A DNA stretch of 64,000 nucleotides from the NCBI GenBank assembly GCA_950295325.1, contig OX485807.1:39028440-39092439 (forward strand), in the 5' to 3' direction. The notes beneath the pieces are model-generated. The model was not told the origin of the DNA. It saw only the letters and a list, made by a program, of their open reading frames with translations, and ran no database searches. This document shows, piece by piece, positions 45,736 through 57,934 of the stretch. The position numbers were made by a program, and so were the translations under genes. Source of the DNA: Polytrichum commune (lineage: Eukaryota; Streptophyta; Polytrichopsida; Polytrichales; Polytrichaceae). Within the stretch, counting starts at the first letter, position 1. Each line of letters starts with the position of its first letter.

Positions 45736-46014
45736 TTAGGTTGGCTTGCCAATGAGCAATTTCTAATTGTAGACATACCCAAATCCAATATGCTAGGTTA
45801 GAGCATCCATATTGACGAGTTTCAGTCAACCGCTCACCGAGTCATGTAATGCCGACATGGATTCAATCAATATTTTTCAGGCAACCGAAGCTAAGAGCAA
45901 GCGAAGTCATGTCATTTGTGAATTTGCATCTGCAGGAATGGAAAGTGGCCTTCGTCCAGAATGCAGATGTAGACCCAGTAAAAACTGCCACTCATCCTGC
46001 ATTTCAACCAAATA

Positions 46015-46570
46015 ATTAAGTTTGAGAAATAACCGGTTGAGGTTTAGGGGTTCAGGAAAATTTTCCATCTCAGATGAACCGGTTGAGTTTCAGAAATAAC
46101 CTGTTCAAGATGAATACTTGTAGAAAACTATCCATCACAGATGAACTGGTTAACTTTGAGAAATAACCAGTTGAGGTTTAGAGGTTTAGGAAAATTACTT
46201 TAGAGGAATTCATGAAATATACCTAAATTTAATGAAGAAAACCCAAAAGATGTAACCGGTTGGCTTGAAAACAGTATGATTTTTACCGATAATGCTCAAA
46301 ATCTCCCCGGTAATTTTCCTGAAGCCCTGATCTTCAATCGGTTATTTCTCAAACTCAACCGGCTCATCTGTAATGGATAATTTTCCACAAGTATTCATCT
46401 TCAACCAGTTATTTCTCATATGCACCCAGCTCATATGTGATGGGTAAATTTCCTGAACCCCTAAACCTCAACCGTTTATTTCTCAAACTCAACCCATTCA
46501 TCTGTGATGGGTAATTTTCCTGAAATCTCAAACCTGAACTGGTTATTTCTCAAAACTCGACCACTTCATC
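46015..46570. mobile_element. compound family A block with internally amplified modules in inverted orientation
   Basis: The plus-oriented half (46015-46305) has the module gagtttgagaaataaccggt / ggttcaggaaaatt repeated about three times with an about 60-70-bp period, followed by the A right part. The minus-oriented half (46305-46570) has the reverse modules (ggttatttctcaaactcaac) about four times. The result is a foldback with tandem modules in each arm. Confidence 0.8.
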
Positions 46571-46684
46571 CGTAACTATGTAGCTGTAACTAGCAAAAAG
46601 TAGGGAAGAGGTTTGAAAGCATCTTGTCTTATTCTATATATAGCTCTCCCTGCATATCTCTCACATATATAGAGAGTTATGCTT

Positions 46685-47430
46685 CAATTGCAAAAAAAAT
46701 CATCTCAAATGGCGTTTGCAGCATGGCATTCTTATTCACTATTCCTTACTAATGCCAGTAACCAACATGGCAACCACCAAGACAACACCATCCCACCATG
46801 GATATTAAGGTGCACACACACACGATATGAATGCCTCGCAAAACTAAGATTGCATATCGTTTACATACAAGGCATTGCATATGAAAAAAATGGTCCACTA
46901 ATACCTAGACTAGACCTAACCATCCAAATCATTGAATTCACCTTTACGCATGATAGATTCATTGACCAAGGCATACAAACAAAAGTAGACAACACAACTT
47001 GCCCGTAGATGCAATAAGTGCACAAGGCTGGAATATTAGACCCCTCCTAGTTATCACCGTAGGAGTAAGGGGAGCCATTCACACAAGAAGCATAGAACTC
47101 CTTGAGAACCTACATATCCCCACATCACTAATAAAAAAAATCAATGAAAACCATCCACCAAATAGCTACCAAATATCTCACATACCTAGTACTTAATAAG
47201 AGAAAACTCAACAGTAAACAAGAACCAGTGCCCCCCCCCCTCCAACACACACACACACACACAATAAATTAATATCAAAATAATGCATTTTATTTCATTT
47301 CATTTTAAAAAACAAGAGCCCACCCACCGCAAGGCAGGCAGTAAACCCCACCCTACACCAAGGGGATTCTTGAGCAAGGTAGGGCCAACGGGCTCAAATT
47401 CACGTCGGATTGCTTGACATTGGTTTTTCT
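46685..47430 (+). pseudogene. LINE ORF2 C-terminal part and 3' tail
   Basis: The translation from 46720 includes FLTNASNQHGN, NTIPPWILRC, HIVYIQG and IIEFTFTHDRFIDQ. After a frameshift it continues AQGWNIRPLLVITVGVRGAI, then IELLENLHIP and YLVLNKRKL in a further frame. The 3' tail has ccaccgcaaggcaggcagta, ccaaggggattcttgagcaa and cattggtttttctttcc. A C-run and (CA)n lie at 47231-47262. In family terms HIVYIQG replaces the PDIVYIQG seen at 61461. Frameshifted and dead. Confidence 0.85.
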
Positions 47431-47594
47431 TTCCTTTCTTTCACTATCCCGCATCTACATATGCATTGAGGATGAAAAAAACGCAAATGCAAATGGAGAT
47501 ACATGATGGTTGGGCTTGCTCTAAGGTTTATGTGGTGGCAACTTGTGAATTATTACCTTCGTTAAGGTAGAAAAAAGCTAAAAACGGTGAATGA

Positions 47595-47950
47595 CCACTA
47601 CATTGTTTATGGTATTTAGTGCCATGTGTGTAATAATGTCACTTACTCTATTGAGGCATATCCTAGGTTACATCCATGACTAAGAACTTCCCTTGTAAGT
47701 GTCAACATATGACACTTGGCGTTCAAGTGCGCTTATTTTTATCTTGGCATGAGTATGTTCAATAGTGTTGTGAGGTGCATGCCTATGTTACACAATGGTC
47801 TACAAATTGATTAAAGTGTACACAATGACACTTGCCATCAATATGTTGAATAATATCTTCCTATTGCATACTAAAATGTAAATACATGACACTTGCCATT
47901 AGTACTCTCTCAAAAAATCTTCTCCTTGCATACTAAAACCCTAGATTATC
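47595..47950. repeat. dispersed repeat K, copy 2
   Basis: Partner of 11850-12200: ctacattgtttatggtattt, tggcatgagtatgttcaata, gtgtacacaatgacactt in the same order. It again lies just downstream of a LINE fragment. Confidence 0.75.
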
Positions 47951-48527
47951 ATCTAACATATTCCAATGTGCTACTCTAAATGCCATAATGCAGATAAAGA
48001 AGTTACTTATGTTGATGAGTGGAATCATATTGGGAATTACCAAGCGTGACAATTTGAGACCTCTAAGCATCTAGTGTAGACCCTTTGAAAATAGTGTATG
48101 TGACACTGAATACCATCAATGACCAGTATATTGGTGCACTAGACTTACGGGTAGAATGATTATTGTGTGGACTTAAAATGGCTAAATGTCAAAGTGGTTG
48201 TCTGAAAGGATGCATTGATAGGTGTAATGCACTAATTGGCCGGATAGATGTTGTTTCACACCACTTGCGATCGCTTTGGGTGCCGATGAGTTAACCGTTT
48301 GGTGTGCATACATATGTAGAGTAGGATATTTTGATGCTTAGATTAGGGAGACTCTAGTGTACATACAGGGGGTTTGACTTACTTGCCTCTTTGGGGGAAT
48401 GTAACTAACTATTTACAAGGAATAGACTATGGAACAAACTGCAATCCTCATCATTTCCTCTACTTTATATATGAAAAAACACTGCACAACTTTCAAGCTA
48501 TTTTTCACAACAATCAGCTATTTTTCA
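47951..48527. other. intergenic, nothing recognised
   Basis: AT-rich, with no supported features. Confidence 0.4.
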
Positions 48528-48650
48528 CCGTTTTCCGTATATCTACCTTAGCATTTAGATGAGCGTTTGTGGGTTAACCAATGAAATCGACTACATGTTA
48601 CCTTAACTTTATTGCTTCGGAGTTTGTAGCACTTTCCATAGCCATGATTT
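48528..48650. repeat. dispersed repeat H, copy 2
   Basis: Similar to 24800-24940: gcatttagatgagcg, ccttaactttattgcttcgg and ccatagccatg blocks in order. Confidence 0.5.
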
Positions 48651-48956
48651 TTTTGTTTATTTTTTAATTTTTTCATTCTCCTTTGAATAAATTTAGAACT
48701 CCCAAACGTGTGACAGTGGTCCACAGTGTTGGTTTTGGGTATATGGACTTCAGATACTGGCCTGTGGCCTCTAAGCAAGTTTAGGAGCCTCCAAATATAT
48801 GGCAATGGTGTGGAATATTGGTGTTGGATAATATGTGCACCTTTTGAGAATATTTGTGGGCACAGTTCATTAATCATTCATGGTTGAAAATATAAATGCG
48901 GACGTTGATGGTGCACACTTTTGATGGAGTGGTAGAGAAGTGTGATGATTCCGAGT

Positions 48957-49186
48957 CAGTGATTGGGGAAATTTTCAAGCATAATCGGTTGAGATCCTTG
49001 TGTTTGCAAGTCCAAGCGGTTACATGTTGACAACATCCTCCCGTTTTCCTTCATTAAATTGGGGTATATTCTATAGATTCCTCTAAAATGATCAGTAATT
49101 CTCCTTCAGTCTTGAACTTCAATCAGTTATTTCTCAAACTCAACTGGTTCATTTGTAACTAACTGCCAGTTTTCCCCCGATCATAG
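48957..49186 (-). mobile_element. hAT-like MITE, family A, copy with perfect target duplication
   Basis: 230 bp from CAGTGATTGGGGAAA to CCCCCGATCATAG. It is flanked by an exact 8-bp duplication TTCCGAGT at 48949-48956 and 49187-49194. This copy fixes the family boundaries and the superfamily assignment. Confidence 0.93.
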
Positions 49187-49435
49187 TTCCGAGTATCTCT
49201 CATGATGCCAAATGTTTTTGGTTCGCTCTGAATGCGATTCATGTTTCCATAATCCACAGCAGAAGGGAATTTGTCACCACAAGTGGACATATGTTTGTCT
49301 GCTGTTGAAGACTATTGTTGTTAGCGAGTGGGGGTTAGATTGAAGCTATATGCAATGATAAATATGGATGTAGACTAATATGATGATACTTAATCTTCTT
49401 ACTCTTCATATTGCATAACCCATAAGGAAACACAA

Positions 49436-49471
<36 letters not shown>

Positions 49472-50194
49472 GTGTGTGTGTGTTTACGATAACCTTTAGA
49501 GAGTATTTAGGAGTAAGGTACAAAGATGCACAAGATGAGAGACAATCACACCCTTGTATTATTTTATGCACCTTATAAGGTACATTGATATTTGCAATTT
49601 CGTTGTCCCGCACTGATTTATCAGCATTCCTCAGTATTTTAATATTCATTACAACAGTAACAAAATTCATGGTTTTGTTTTATTGTGGTTGTTGTACGGA
49701 TGAATAAACAAAGCTATAAGTTTTGGTGATATGATATTGACCCAAGGTAACACTACATGCATATGAGTCTTAGGCAATTGACCTACGTCATTGGGAACTT
49801 GTCTTATGTAGCCATGAAGTTTGTAAATCTAACGCAGTGGTAGATTTGCATTGTTCTTTCATCGATGTGGGATGATTGTATGGACTCGTATGCGAGTAGT
49901 GTACTTTGCATAGGAACGGAGGCAACCTCCTTGCACATATAGGTCTCATAATATTGCTAAGCCTCGAGCTCATTCACTCTTCCTAAAAAAAAAAAGGAGA
50001 TGTCCTCTTACCTGGGGACCTTGCTATGACACTAAGACTTAGGCTATTGTTTTGAGAATCGCAACATGTTTTTCCCCGGCCCTTGGCTAGATTATACACT
50101 TGCCAAGGGTAAGTGACAAAAGGAGCTTAGCAATGACTACGATAGACAATTCTTATTTGGTTATTTTTCTTATTATGACACTTGTATTCAAGTG
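49187..50194. other. intergenic
   Basis: Only a compound (TC)n(TA)n(TG)n microsatellite at 49437-49483 and an A-run near 49986 stand out. gatgaataaacaaagctata at about 49699 recurs at the right edge of the window (63974), suggesting one more unbounded repeat. Confidence 0.5.
49437..49483. repeat. compound (TC)n(TA)n(TG)n microsatellite
   Basis: Three adjacent dinucleotide runs. Confidence 0.96.
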
Positions 50195-50545
50195 GTATGT
50201 GGTTTACAGTGGCTCCAAGCACATATACTAAAAAGACAAGTGTTTAAAAGGGATTTGATTATGTACTCAAACTATGATAGCCATCCTAGGTTCCAATAGA
50301 CAACATGAATTTTTTTTTGAGGGGGGGGGGGGGGGGATATATGACCATTGAATGAGCATAGGAATCTTTACTTTGATATTGATTAACATGAGTCCCGAAA
50401 ATTATGAGGGAAGTGGCTACGGCTTCAATATGGGTTCACTAACCATCTTATATAAATTGCATGTTTCATATCCTAGGAGAAGTGGGCAAGTAAGAAAAAA
50501 ACAACTATTCAAGACCAATCTACCTTATTATGTGGAAGACGGTAT
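50195..50545. repeat. dispersed repeat J with a 16-G run
   Basis: acaagtgtttaaaagggatt, atgagggaagtggctacggc, ctaaccatcttatat and tgtttcatatcctaggagaa follow the J order. A run of sixteen G is at 50321-50336. Confidence 0.7.
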
Positions 50546-52193
50546 AATTATGGAATTGCATTTCGATGCCATGTCTTCAACACCTCTCACTAAGACACAT
50601 GATTTTACGTAACTAATACCATCATCTTATATAGCACAGTTCAAACTGTTATTGACTTCATTGTCAACAATTGTGTTTCTTTCAGGCCTACAGTCAGGGT
50701 ATCCACCTCACAATTTTCTCATAACTATTTTTGTGCATGAGGCCGTTGTAATGTACCAAAATTCAAGCATGTTAAATTATTCATAATCACCAATATCTCA
50801 CCTAAAACTTGCCACGAGAATAAACAATCATTTATCAAACTAAAGGCTCATATCCCTACATGGAGACATGCATCAAACATAACATATGTGTTCTCCTTCT
50901 GCCAAGCCCTACCTACACATAGTATTTGAGAGATATTTTTTGGAGGTCTCAAGTCTTACCTTGTGTAGACATAAGTCTCATGTCCATGTGCATGAATCAT
51001 TTCACTTTATGATCTTCTTTTTCTTATATAGATAATGGCCATCCAACTTCTCATTCATTCACGCTCCTTGATCTTGGACATCCATCCTTGCAATTTTTCA
51101 TCACTTTCCCCAATAATCCATTTTCCAATGAGTCCATTACAACCATGTTCCATGATCACGAAGAGGATGACTTTCCCATTGGATGTAGATCTCTATGATT
51201 CGAGGGTGCATAAGGAAGGCTACAAACATGATTGTTCTTAGTTACCCAATACCCAATACCCCTTTCAATTGTAGGGTTTATAGGGTTCTAGCATAATATC
51301 CAATTGAGAGAGCCATGTTTAGTGACATGGATGGATGCATGCCTTTGCACTATGAAATCTACCAAAGCATGTTGCATATTCACATGTTAAGTTGTTCCAA
51401 TTGAGTTATTGTAGGTGCTAGGCATTTTCAACACTTTTGATGGTGACGTGCTAAACTATGCTTCAATTCCTTCACAACTATGGATATTGAAACCAACATA
51501 TGAATCTCATTCATGCATGCTCCTTAATCTTGGAGATCCCTCCCTCCCATCCCTATAGTCTTTAATCATCCTCAATAATTCATCTCCCAAATACAACCAC
51601 GTTCCAGAATCATGAAGAGGACAACTACCCCATTGCATAAGTCTCGCCCTCAATCTAGGGTGTTGATCTTCGTGATTGGAGGGCCCATACGAAGGTTGCA
51701 AACATGACTATGCCTAGTGTCACAAGCTCACAAAGCTCAAAATAAATAAATACAAATCAAACCCTCAAGCTAGCAACAACAAGGAGTGAGAGAGGGAGAG
51801 CAAATAACAAATGTCCCCAATGTGGCATGAATCAACCCACCTTAGAGCCATGAGGAAGGAGCCCCCTTATCATGCAAGCCTTTCTCATGCAAAGTGCTTA
51901 CCCCCATGCCACTTATCCAAGATAAGAGGAGTTACAAGTAATTGGCTAGATTGCCTCTAATCCACTCAGCTTGATGGTAGCCGCGTTGAATTCACTTGTG
52001 ATGCTTCAGAATAGCCTAACTCATACTATTAACACGTTTCACCTAGTTACCCAACATCCAATTGAGAAAGCAAGGTTCAATGACATGGCTTGATGAATGG
52101 CCTTTGTACTCTAAAATCTACCAAATTGTGTTGCATAATTTACATATGAACTATTCCAATCGAGTTAATTGTAGGTGATAAACAAATTCAACA
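50546..52193. other. intergenic with a diverged internal duplication
   Basis: The segment around 51040-51240 (cttgatcttggacatccatc, ccatgttccatgatcacgaa, ggaaggctacaaacatga) is repeated in diverged form at about 51510-51710 (ccttaatcttggagatccct, ccacgttccagaatcatgaa, gaaggttgcaaacatga). No gene. Confidence 0.55.
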
Positions 52194-52495
52194 CTCGGGG
52201 GGTTCACTAGCGAAAATCGTAGAACAACGTGCAATAAAAAATAGGGTCTAATATATTCATTGTAGATAAATTTGTAAAAAACTTACATATAATAAAGGGG
52301 TTTTTTTAATAATGAAAAAGGATTACATGTAAAATACCATCACGTGTAAAATACCATCACATGTAAAATACCATCACACCTTTATTTTGAAAAATACCAT
52401 ACCTTATAATCTTTTTTGCAAGGTAAATAGCCCCCCATTAAATAGGTCCCGAACGCACGTGTATGCAAAATATAAGAGGGAGTGAACCCCCCGAG
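52194..52495. mobile_element. hAT-like MITE, family F, copy 1
   Basis: Termini CTCGGGGGGTTCACT and agtgaaccccccgag are perfect inverted repeats. An exact 8-bp duplication ATTCAACA is at 52186-52193 and 52496-52503. It contains an 18-bp tandem (catgtaaaataccatcac) in three copies at about 52325-52378, of which the sister copy at 53938 has one. 302 bp, no ORF. Confidence 0.93.
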
Positions 52496-52899
52496 ATTCA
52501 ACACTTTTAGTTTCGACGTGCCAAAGTATGATGCTTGATTTCCCTCACAAACCTAAAAAGAAAAAAAATGACATCAAACTATGGATATCAAAACCAACAT
52601 ATGTGATTTGTACCCAAATCACATCATTGCCTATGATTTTTGCGGTTTGAACTCAAGACCACTTTCTTACGGAAGAAGACATCGTAAACCGTAAACCATA
52701 GAGGCCATGTTGGTGGTTTGATGAAGATGGCAATTCAAAAACTACATATTTGTAGGAAACAAATCTTGACTTGCATTGGTAATTTCATCAATATTTTCTA
52801 GTGAATTACTATGATTGAGTCTCAAAGTATTGTGGATTTGGGTTCATAGGGAGCACCACTTAAGGTAGACTTGTGTTAATCCAACATAGCAAGAATATG

Positions 52900-53220
52900 G
52901 ACACCTATATTTGAGTGAAATGTTGTTAGTCGTGGATATGAAAGGTGTGTTTAAAAGAGATCGGACTACATGCTAACCATTTTGAAGTTAATATTTAACA
53001 TAATTTGGAGGGTGGGTGGGGTGGGGGGGGGGTCTATGTGACCACTTTAATCAATACGAGCATCTTCACTTTCATAACAAATTAACATATTCGTGTGAGC
53101 TCCAAAAGTTACGAGGCAAATGGCTACATGCACAATTTTGGATACGCTAATCACCTCACACTAATTGTGTGTCACATCTTTCAAGAAGTGGGTGTAGAGA
53201 GAAAAAATGTCTGACTAACA
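52900..53220. repeat. dispersed repeat J
   Basis: Contains gtgtttaaaagagatcggac, a G-rich run near 53005-53031, gaggcaaatggctacatgca, gctaatcacctcaca and caagaagtgggtg in J order. Confidence 0.65.
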
Positions 53221-53353
53221 CATGTCTACCTTAAGTGTTTGTTATGACTATGTATGCTCGTTTTCAACATGATTTTATGATCTGAAAATACCTTGCCAAA
53301 TGACTAGTATGCCAAGCAATCAATTGTAAGCTTAGCGAGCTTGATGTGTGTGA

Positions 53354-54223
53354 TTAAGGGGTTGTTTACACCATGGACCATTAAGTCGTCCCAAGGCACT
53401 GTAAAATTTGTGATTGGTTGTTGAACTTGTCCCGACACCACTTCCGTTTACACCAAGGAAAAAATTGTCAGAGTGACCATGGAGTTCGAGGTCTCCAAAA
53501 GACATATTTCAAGGCCTACATTATCCACTAACATAGTCCAACATGTTTTGCGTGGGAGATGCAAAAGAGGTGCATTTGTAGAAAAAGGCATGGCCCATGG
53601 CAAAGCAATATTGTTATAATTAAAATTTAATGATATTTTATGGGGGTAAGAGAAGATGATAACAAGGAAAGACAAGAGAATGGTCAAACTTGATTTTGTC
53701 TCTCTCTCTCTCTCTTCAAAACTGCCCTTTTGGGCATATATTCTTTAAAGAAACACATTCACTTTTTGGTGCATGGTCACTCCTCTAGGTCCGCATTTGG
53801 TTTACACTTAGTGAGAGGTCCAAAAACTTTGTAAATTGTTTTTTTAAGAAATCGGACCATGGAAGTTGGACCACCAAATCGGACCATGGAGAAAGGCCAT
53901 CTTCCATGGTCCAACTTCATGGTCCATGGTGTAAACCCTCGGGGGGTTCATTGGCAAAAAATCGTAGAACAACGTGCAATACAAAATAGGGTCTAATATA
54001 TTCATTGTAGATAAATTTTGTAAAAAACTTACATATAATATAGGGGGTTTTAAAATAATGAAAAAGGATTACATGTAAAATACCATCACACCTTTATTTT
54101 GAAAAATACCATACCTTATAATCTTTTATGCAAGGTAAATAGCCCCCCAATAAATAGGTCCCGAGCGCACGTGTATGCAAAATATAAGAGGGAGTGAATC
54201 CCCCGAGTGTAAACCGGCCCTAA
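53354..54223. mobile_element. inverted-repeat element G, interrupted by F copy 2
   Basis: The left end ggggttgtttacaccatgga pairs with the right end, which is split by the family F insertion: catggtccatggtgtaaacc, then after F a short ggccctaa. The subterminal repeats of ggaccatgg form further palindromes at 53858-53930. About 600 bp without F. A degenerate target duplication (gtgtgtga / gtgtggat) is possible but not secure. Confidence 0.7.
53938..54207. mobile_element. hAT-like MITE, family F, copy 2 (nested in G)
   Basis: 270 bp from CTCGGGGGGTTCATT to agtgaatcccccgag. An exact 8-bp duplication TGTAAACC is at 53930-53937 and 54208-54215; the duplicated bases are part of element G's terminus, so F inserted into G. 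High similarity to copy 1. Confidence 0.93.
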
Positions 54224-54269
54224 GTGTGGATTCAAGAACGGAAATCATGAACACATGTACTATGTCTTT

Positions 54270-54970
54270 AAAAGATATTGGAGTATGTGCTCAACATTGC
54301 TAATTCATTGTAAATTATAAGCTGAATAGTCAAAGAGGGGGGAGGGTATATGAATATTAAGAAATACATATAATTTTCACATTGATAATGAACAATATAA
54401 TATTCAAATGACCTCCAATTTTTTTGAGAAAAATGGCTACGACCTCGATTTGGATCTTCTAACCTCTCATACTAATCATGTCTTTAATGGCCTAGGAGAA
54501 ACGAACTCATACAAACCGCAACCTTTAACCGTTAATCATTATTCCCAAGTTAATTGATGAACTTCCTTCACATGCCAAAGGAGCTTAATGGCTTAAGTGA
54601 CCGGGTATTGTCACATTGGTTCCCAACGAGGAAGAGTTCCCATGCAGGTGCGGGCAGGAAGACCATGTAGTGAAGGAGGCGTGGGAGGTGCGGGGCCTAG
54701 CTGAATGAAGATGTGATCTAGCCCAGGGCAAGGACATGTAAGTCAATAAGACATGTGTTTAAAAGAGACTAAACTACATGCTCGAAATATGGTAACCATT
54801 CTAAATTCAATAGTCGACATGAGTAAGGAGACCTATATGGCCATTTAATGAGTATGTGGATCTCCATTATGATAATGATTAAAGGTATTCATATGAGCTC
54901 CGAGAAAATTATGAGGAAAGCGGCTATGGCCTCGGTTTGGATTTGCTAACCATGTCATAATAAGGCATGT
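54270..54970. repeat. dispersed repeat J, two diverged copies
   Basis: The first is near 54270-54510 (ctttaaaagatattggagta, gagaaaaatggctacgacct). The second is near 54745-54970 (gtgtttaaaagagactaaac, gaggaaagcggctatggcct, gatttgctaaccatgtc). A short GC-rich island at 54635-54700 between them has no frame of note. Confidence 0.65.
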
Positions 54971-55745
54971 GGGTGTTATTTGGTTGTTTTTCGTGTTCTC
55001 CAACTTCTATTGATTAGATTTACACAACAAAACTCGTGTTGCATCAGGAATTCTACAATGAAACAACTTCAATAACGGGATTAAAATTTGGACATCCCTT
55101 TTTTAAGTTAAGATTATGGGAAGTGCTTATTTGTTGATTCTTAATTGGATACAGAGGTCCTCCTAATTTGTGTCCACTATTGAATGTAGAGTAATTATTA
55201 ATATTTGAAGACATAGTTGAATCTCCTTTGAACAATTGCCTTTATGATGCTTGTTCTTTGATCCTAACCAACCACATAGAAATCAAATCTAGGGCTCCGA
55301 TTAAGAAAAGGAGGCACTTAGGACCCATCTACCTTAAGTGACATGTTTCATATCCTAGGAGAAGTGGGCCCAGTTGGAAAAAAAGTAACCATATAAGACA
55401 CATCGACCTTAAGTGCTGGACGTGGATGGACGAGGATCCATGATGCTTATGGATGAACGTTTAATGATGAGGAATCCACTTTATCGTCCATCCATGTCAG
55501 GGTTTCGTGTTTGCTCAAGAGCAACACAATCCCACGGAACATCGTACGTAGAGTGCAGAACGAGATTCCTCCTCAAATGCCTGGGGCTAATTCGATCGCA
55601 GAGGCGATGAGGGGAACGACAGACGTTATAGAACTTGCGAAGAACAATTATCTTCCAATTTTCGAAACATTTTTTAGTCTTTTTGAGTGTTTTGAGTTCA
55701 CATGCGCTTGAAACCGTGCAATCTTGATTAAGTTAGGTTTTCAAG
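54971..55745 (+). promoter_or_regulatory. upstream region of the nucleoside transporter gene
   Basis: Contains a last J fragment near 55335-55420, then moderate-GC sequence to the ATG at 55746. No promoter element was identified with confidence. Confidence 0.35.
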
Positions 55746-57934
55746 ATGGGACGACACGGAAGCAAAGCAACAGAGGAGAATGGCAGCACCGAATCCTCGC
55801 CACTGATGCTATCTGCCGCTGTGCCGAAAGACCATTACAACATCGCCTACCTAACTTTCTTCATACTCGGAGCCGGAATCCTCTTGCCATGGAACTCCTT
55901 CATCAGCGCAGTGGACTATTTCGATGTTCTGTACCCCTTTTCGCACACCGACAGAGTGTTCGCACTCGCCTACATGTTTCCGTGTCTCATCGTGCTGTTG
56001 CTTCTGACATTCTATGGCCAACAGTACACGTCGCGATCTCGGATCAACTTGGGGTTTCTTACGTTTCTGGCCGTATTTGTGTTTGTTCCCGTTATGGACG
56101 AGGTGTGGATTACAGGGAATAAAGGCACGAAGGTCACTCATTATTTGACGGTTGGTTCGGCTCTTGTGCTTGGAATTGCTGATGCACTTGTGCAAGCCAG
56201 CCTGGTCGGCTCGGCTGGTGAGCTTCCGGAGCGGTATATGCAGTCGCTGATTGCAGGGACCGCAGCCTCAGGTAAAGTATTCGATGCGAGTGTTGATTAG
56301 GTATGAACTTGTGATGATGTGATCATCCTTTTTTTTTCTAATCCACTTTTCATCTGAAAATGTGGATCATCATGCAAGTATGTGTGTCCGCTACTTAGAA
56401 CCTTTATGCGTCTCAACTCACCCTGCATTTTGATACCTGAAAGGTTAACATTTTGGTGCCAATGCTGGTGAGTATGAACTCTGATGCGGTTATAAATTTT
56501 TTTTGATCCATATCTTCATTCGAAGATATACATCACAATGCAAGTATGTGTGTCCTCAAAACCGTCAAGTATCCCAATTTACGGCTGCATTTGGATATCT
56601 GAAAGGTTAGCTTTTTGTTGCAAATGCTAATAAGCATGAACTTCTGATGCTTGTATTTTTTGTTTCTGATCCAATTCTTTGTTCAAAGATGTGGATCACA
56701 ATGCAAGTGTGTGTATATGTTACATGAAACCTTCATGTATCTCAACTTAAAGCGACATTTGGATATCTGAAAGGATAATTTTTTGTTGCAAATGCGATAA
56801 ATGTGAACATGCGATGCTACCATCACTTGTTTCTGATCCATTTCTTCATCTGAAGATTTGGATCACAATGCAAGTATGTGTATATGTGACAGGAAATCTT
56901 CATGTATCTCAGCTTACTGTTACATTCAAATTCCTGAAAGGTCAAATTTCCAGTACAAATGCTGATAGGTACGAACTTGTGATGCTATCATCATTTGTTT
57001 CTGATCCACTTCTTTATCCACTGAAGATGTGGATCACAATGCAAGTGTGTGTGTGTATGCTACTCAAAACCTTCAAGTATCTCGACATTACTGCTACATT
57101 TGGATACCTGAAATTTACAAGGTGTTCCCACTCTGTTGATGGATTTGTGCAGGTGTGGTGGCTTCTGTGTTACGAGTCATCACAAAGGCTGTGCTACCTC
57201 AGACAACAGAAGGTTTGAGGTTGAGTGCAGACCTTTACTTTGCTGTCACAGCTATCTTCATGCTCATCTGTATTGTATCCTACAACATGGTATACAAGCT
57301 TCCCATCATGCTACATTACAACAGTGTGAAGATTGGAGCAATGGAATCAAATGGTCAGCCTCAGGATGTAAGTGAGTTAGGTCTTGCAACGAATACAACG
57401 GATGTTTCTCTCATGAACAAGGATATGTCATTTGCACACCCTGTGAGTTACAGGCATGTCTGGGGGCAAATCCAGTGGCTGGCAATTTCCGTAGGTGTCG
57501 TTTATGCAGTGACCTTGTCCATATTCCCGGGGTTCATCACCGAGGATGTCCATTCGGCCTACATGGGGGATTGGTATCCTATTCTACTCATCGGAACCTA
57601 CAATGTTGCAGACTTGCTGGGAAAGGTTGTCACCAGCTACTGCATGATGGAGAATCAACTTCTGCTGATCCGGTGTAGTTTTGGAAGAATTCTATTTTTC
57701 CCTGTGTTTTACCTAGTTCTTTATGGACCCGCATTCTTCCGATTAGAGGCTTTGGTTTTCCTCTTTACATTCTTGTTGGGGCTCTCCAATGGCTACGTGA
57801 CAAGCAACTTGATGATTGTGGCGCCCAAGAATGTACCCATTTTGGAATCAGAGACGGCTGGTATCATTATGGTACTCTTCTTGCTCGGTGGTCTCTGTTG
57901 TGGCTCCATTCTTGGATGGGTTTGGGTCATTTGA
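55746..57934 (+). CDS. ENT: equilibrative nucleoside transporter (ENT/SLC29 family)
   Basis: Two exons, 55746-56271 and 57153-57934, joined at tcag|gtaaag and tgtgcag|gtgtgg, encode 435 residues, a usual ENT length. ENT proteins move nucleosides (and often nucleobases) across the plasma membrane or tonoplast. After a short hydrophilic N-terminus, the first helix carries GAGILLPWNSFI (42-53), an ENT hallmark. The junction gives TAASGVVASVLRVITKA, nearly the plant ENT1-type sequence. A hydrophilic loop (about 226-260) precedes the second half of the protein. RCSFGRILFFPVFY is the conserved Arg/Pro helix. GLSNGYVTSNLM, then APKNVPILESETAG and GSILGWVWVI, closes the protein. Eleven helices are expected, and all expected blocks are present. 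It is closest by eye to the AtENT1/AtENT8 type. No frame defects. ATG context aagATGG. Confidence 0.95.
56272..57152 (+). repeat. ENT intron made of five ~165-bp tandem repeats
   Basis: The anchor gatgtggatcacaatgcaag, with variants, is near 56361, 56529, 56690, 56855 and 57024 (spacing about 161-169). Each unit also has a ctgatccacttctt-like segment before it and a cttcatgtatctca, acatttggatatctgaaagg segment after it. The array fills nearly the whole 881-bp intron, leaving the splice sites intact. Confidence 0.92.
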
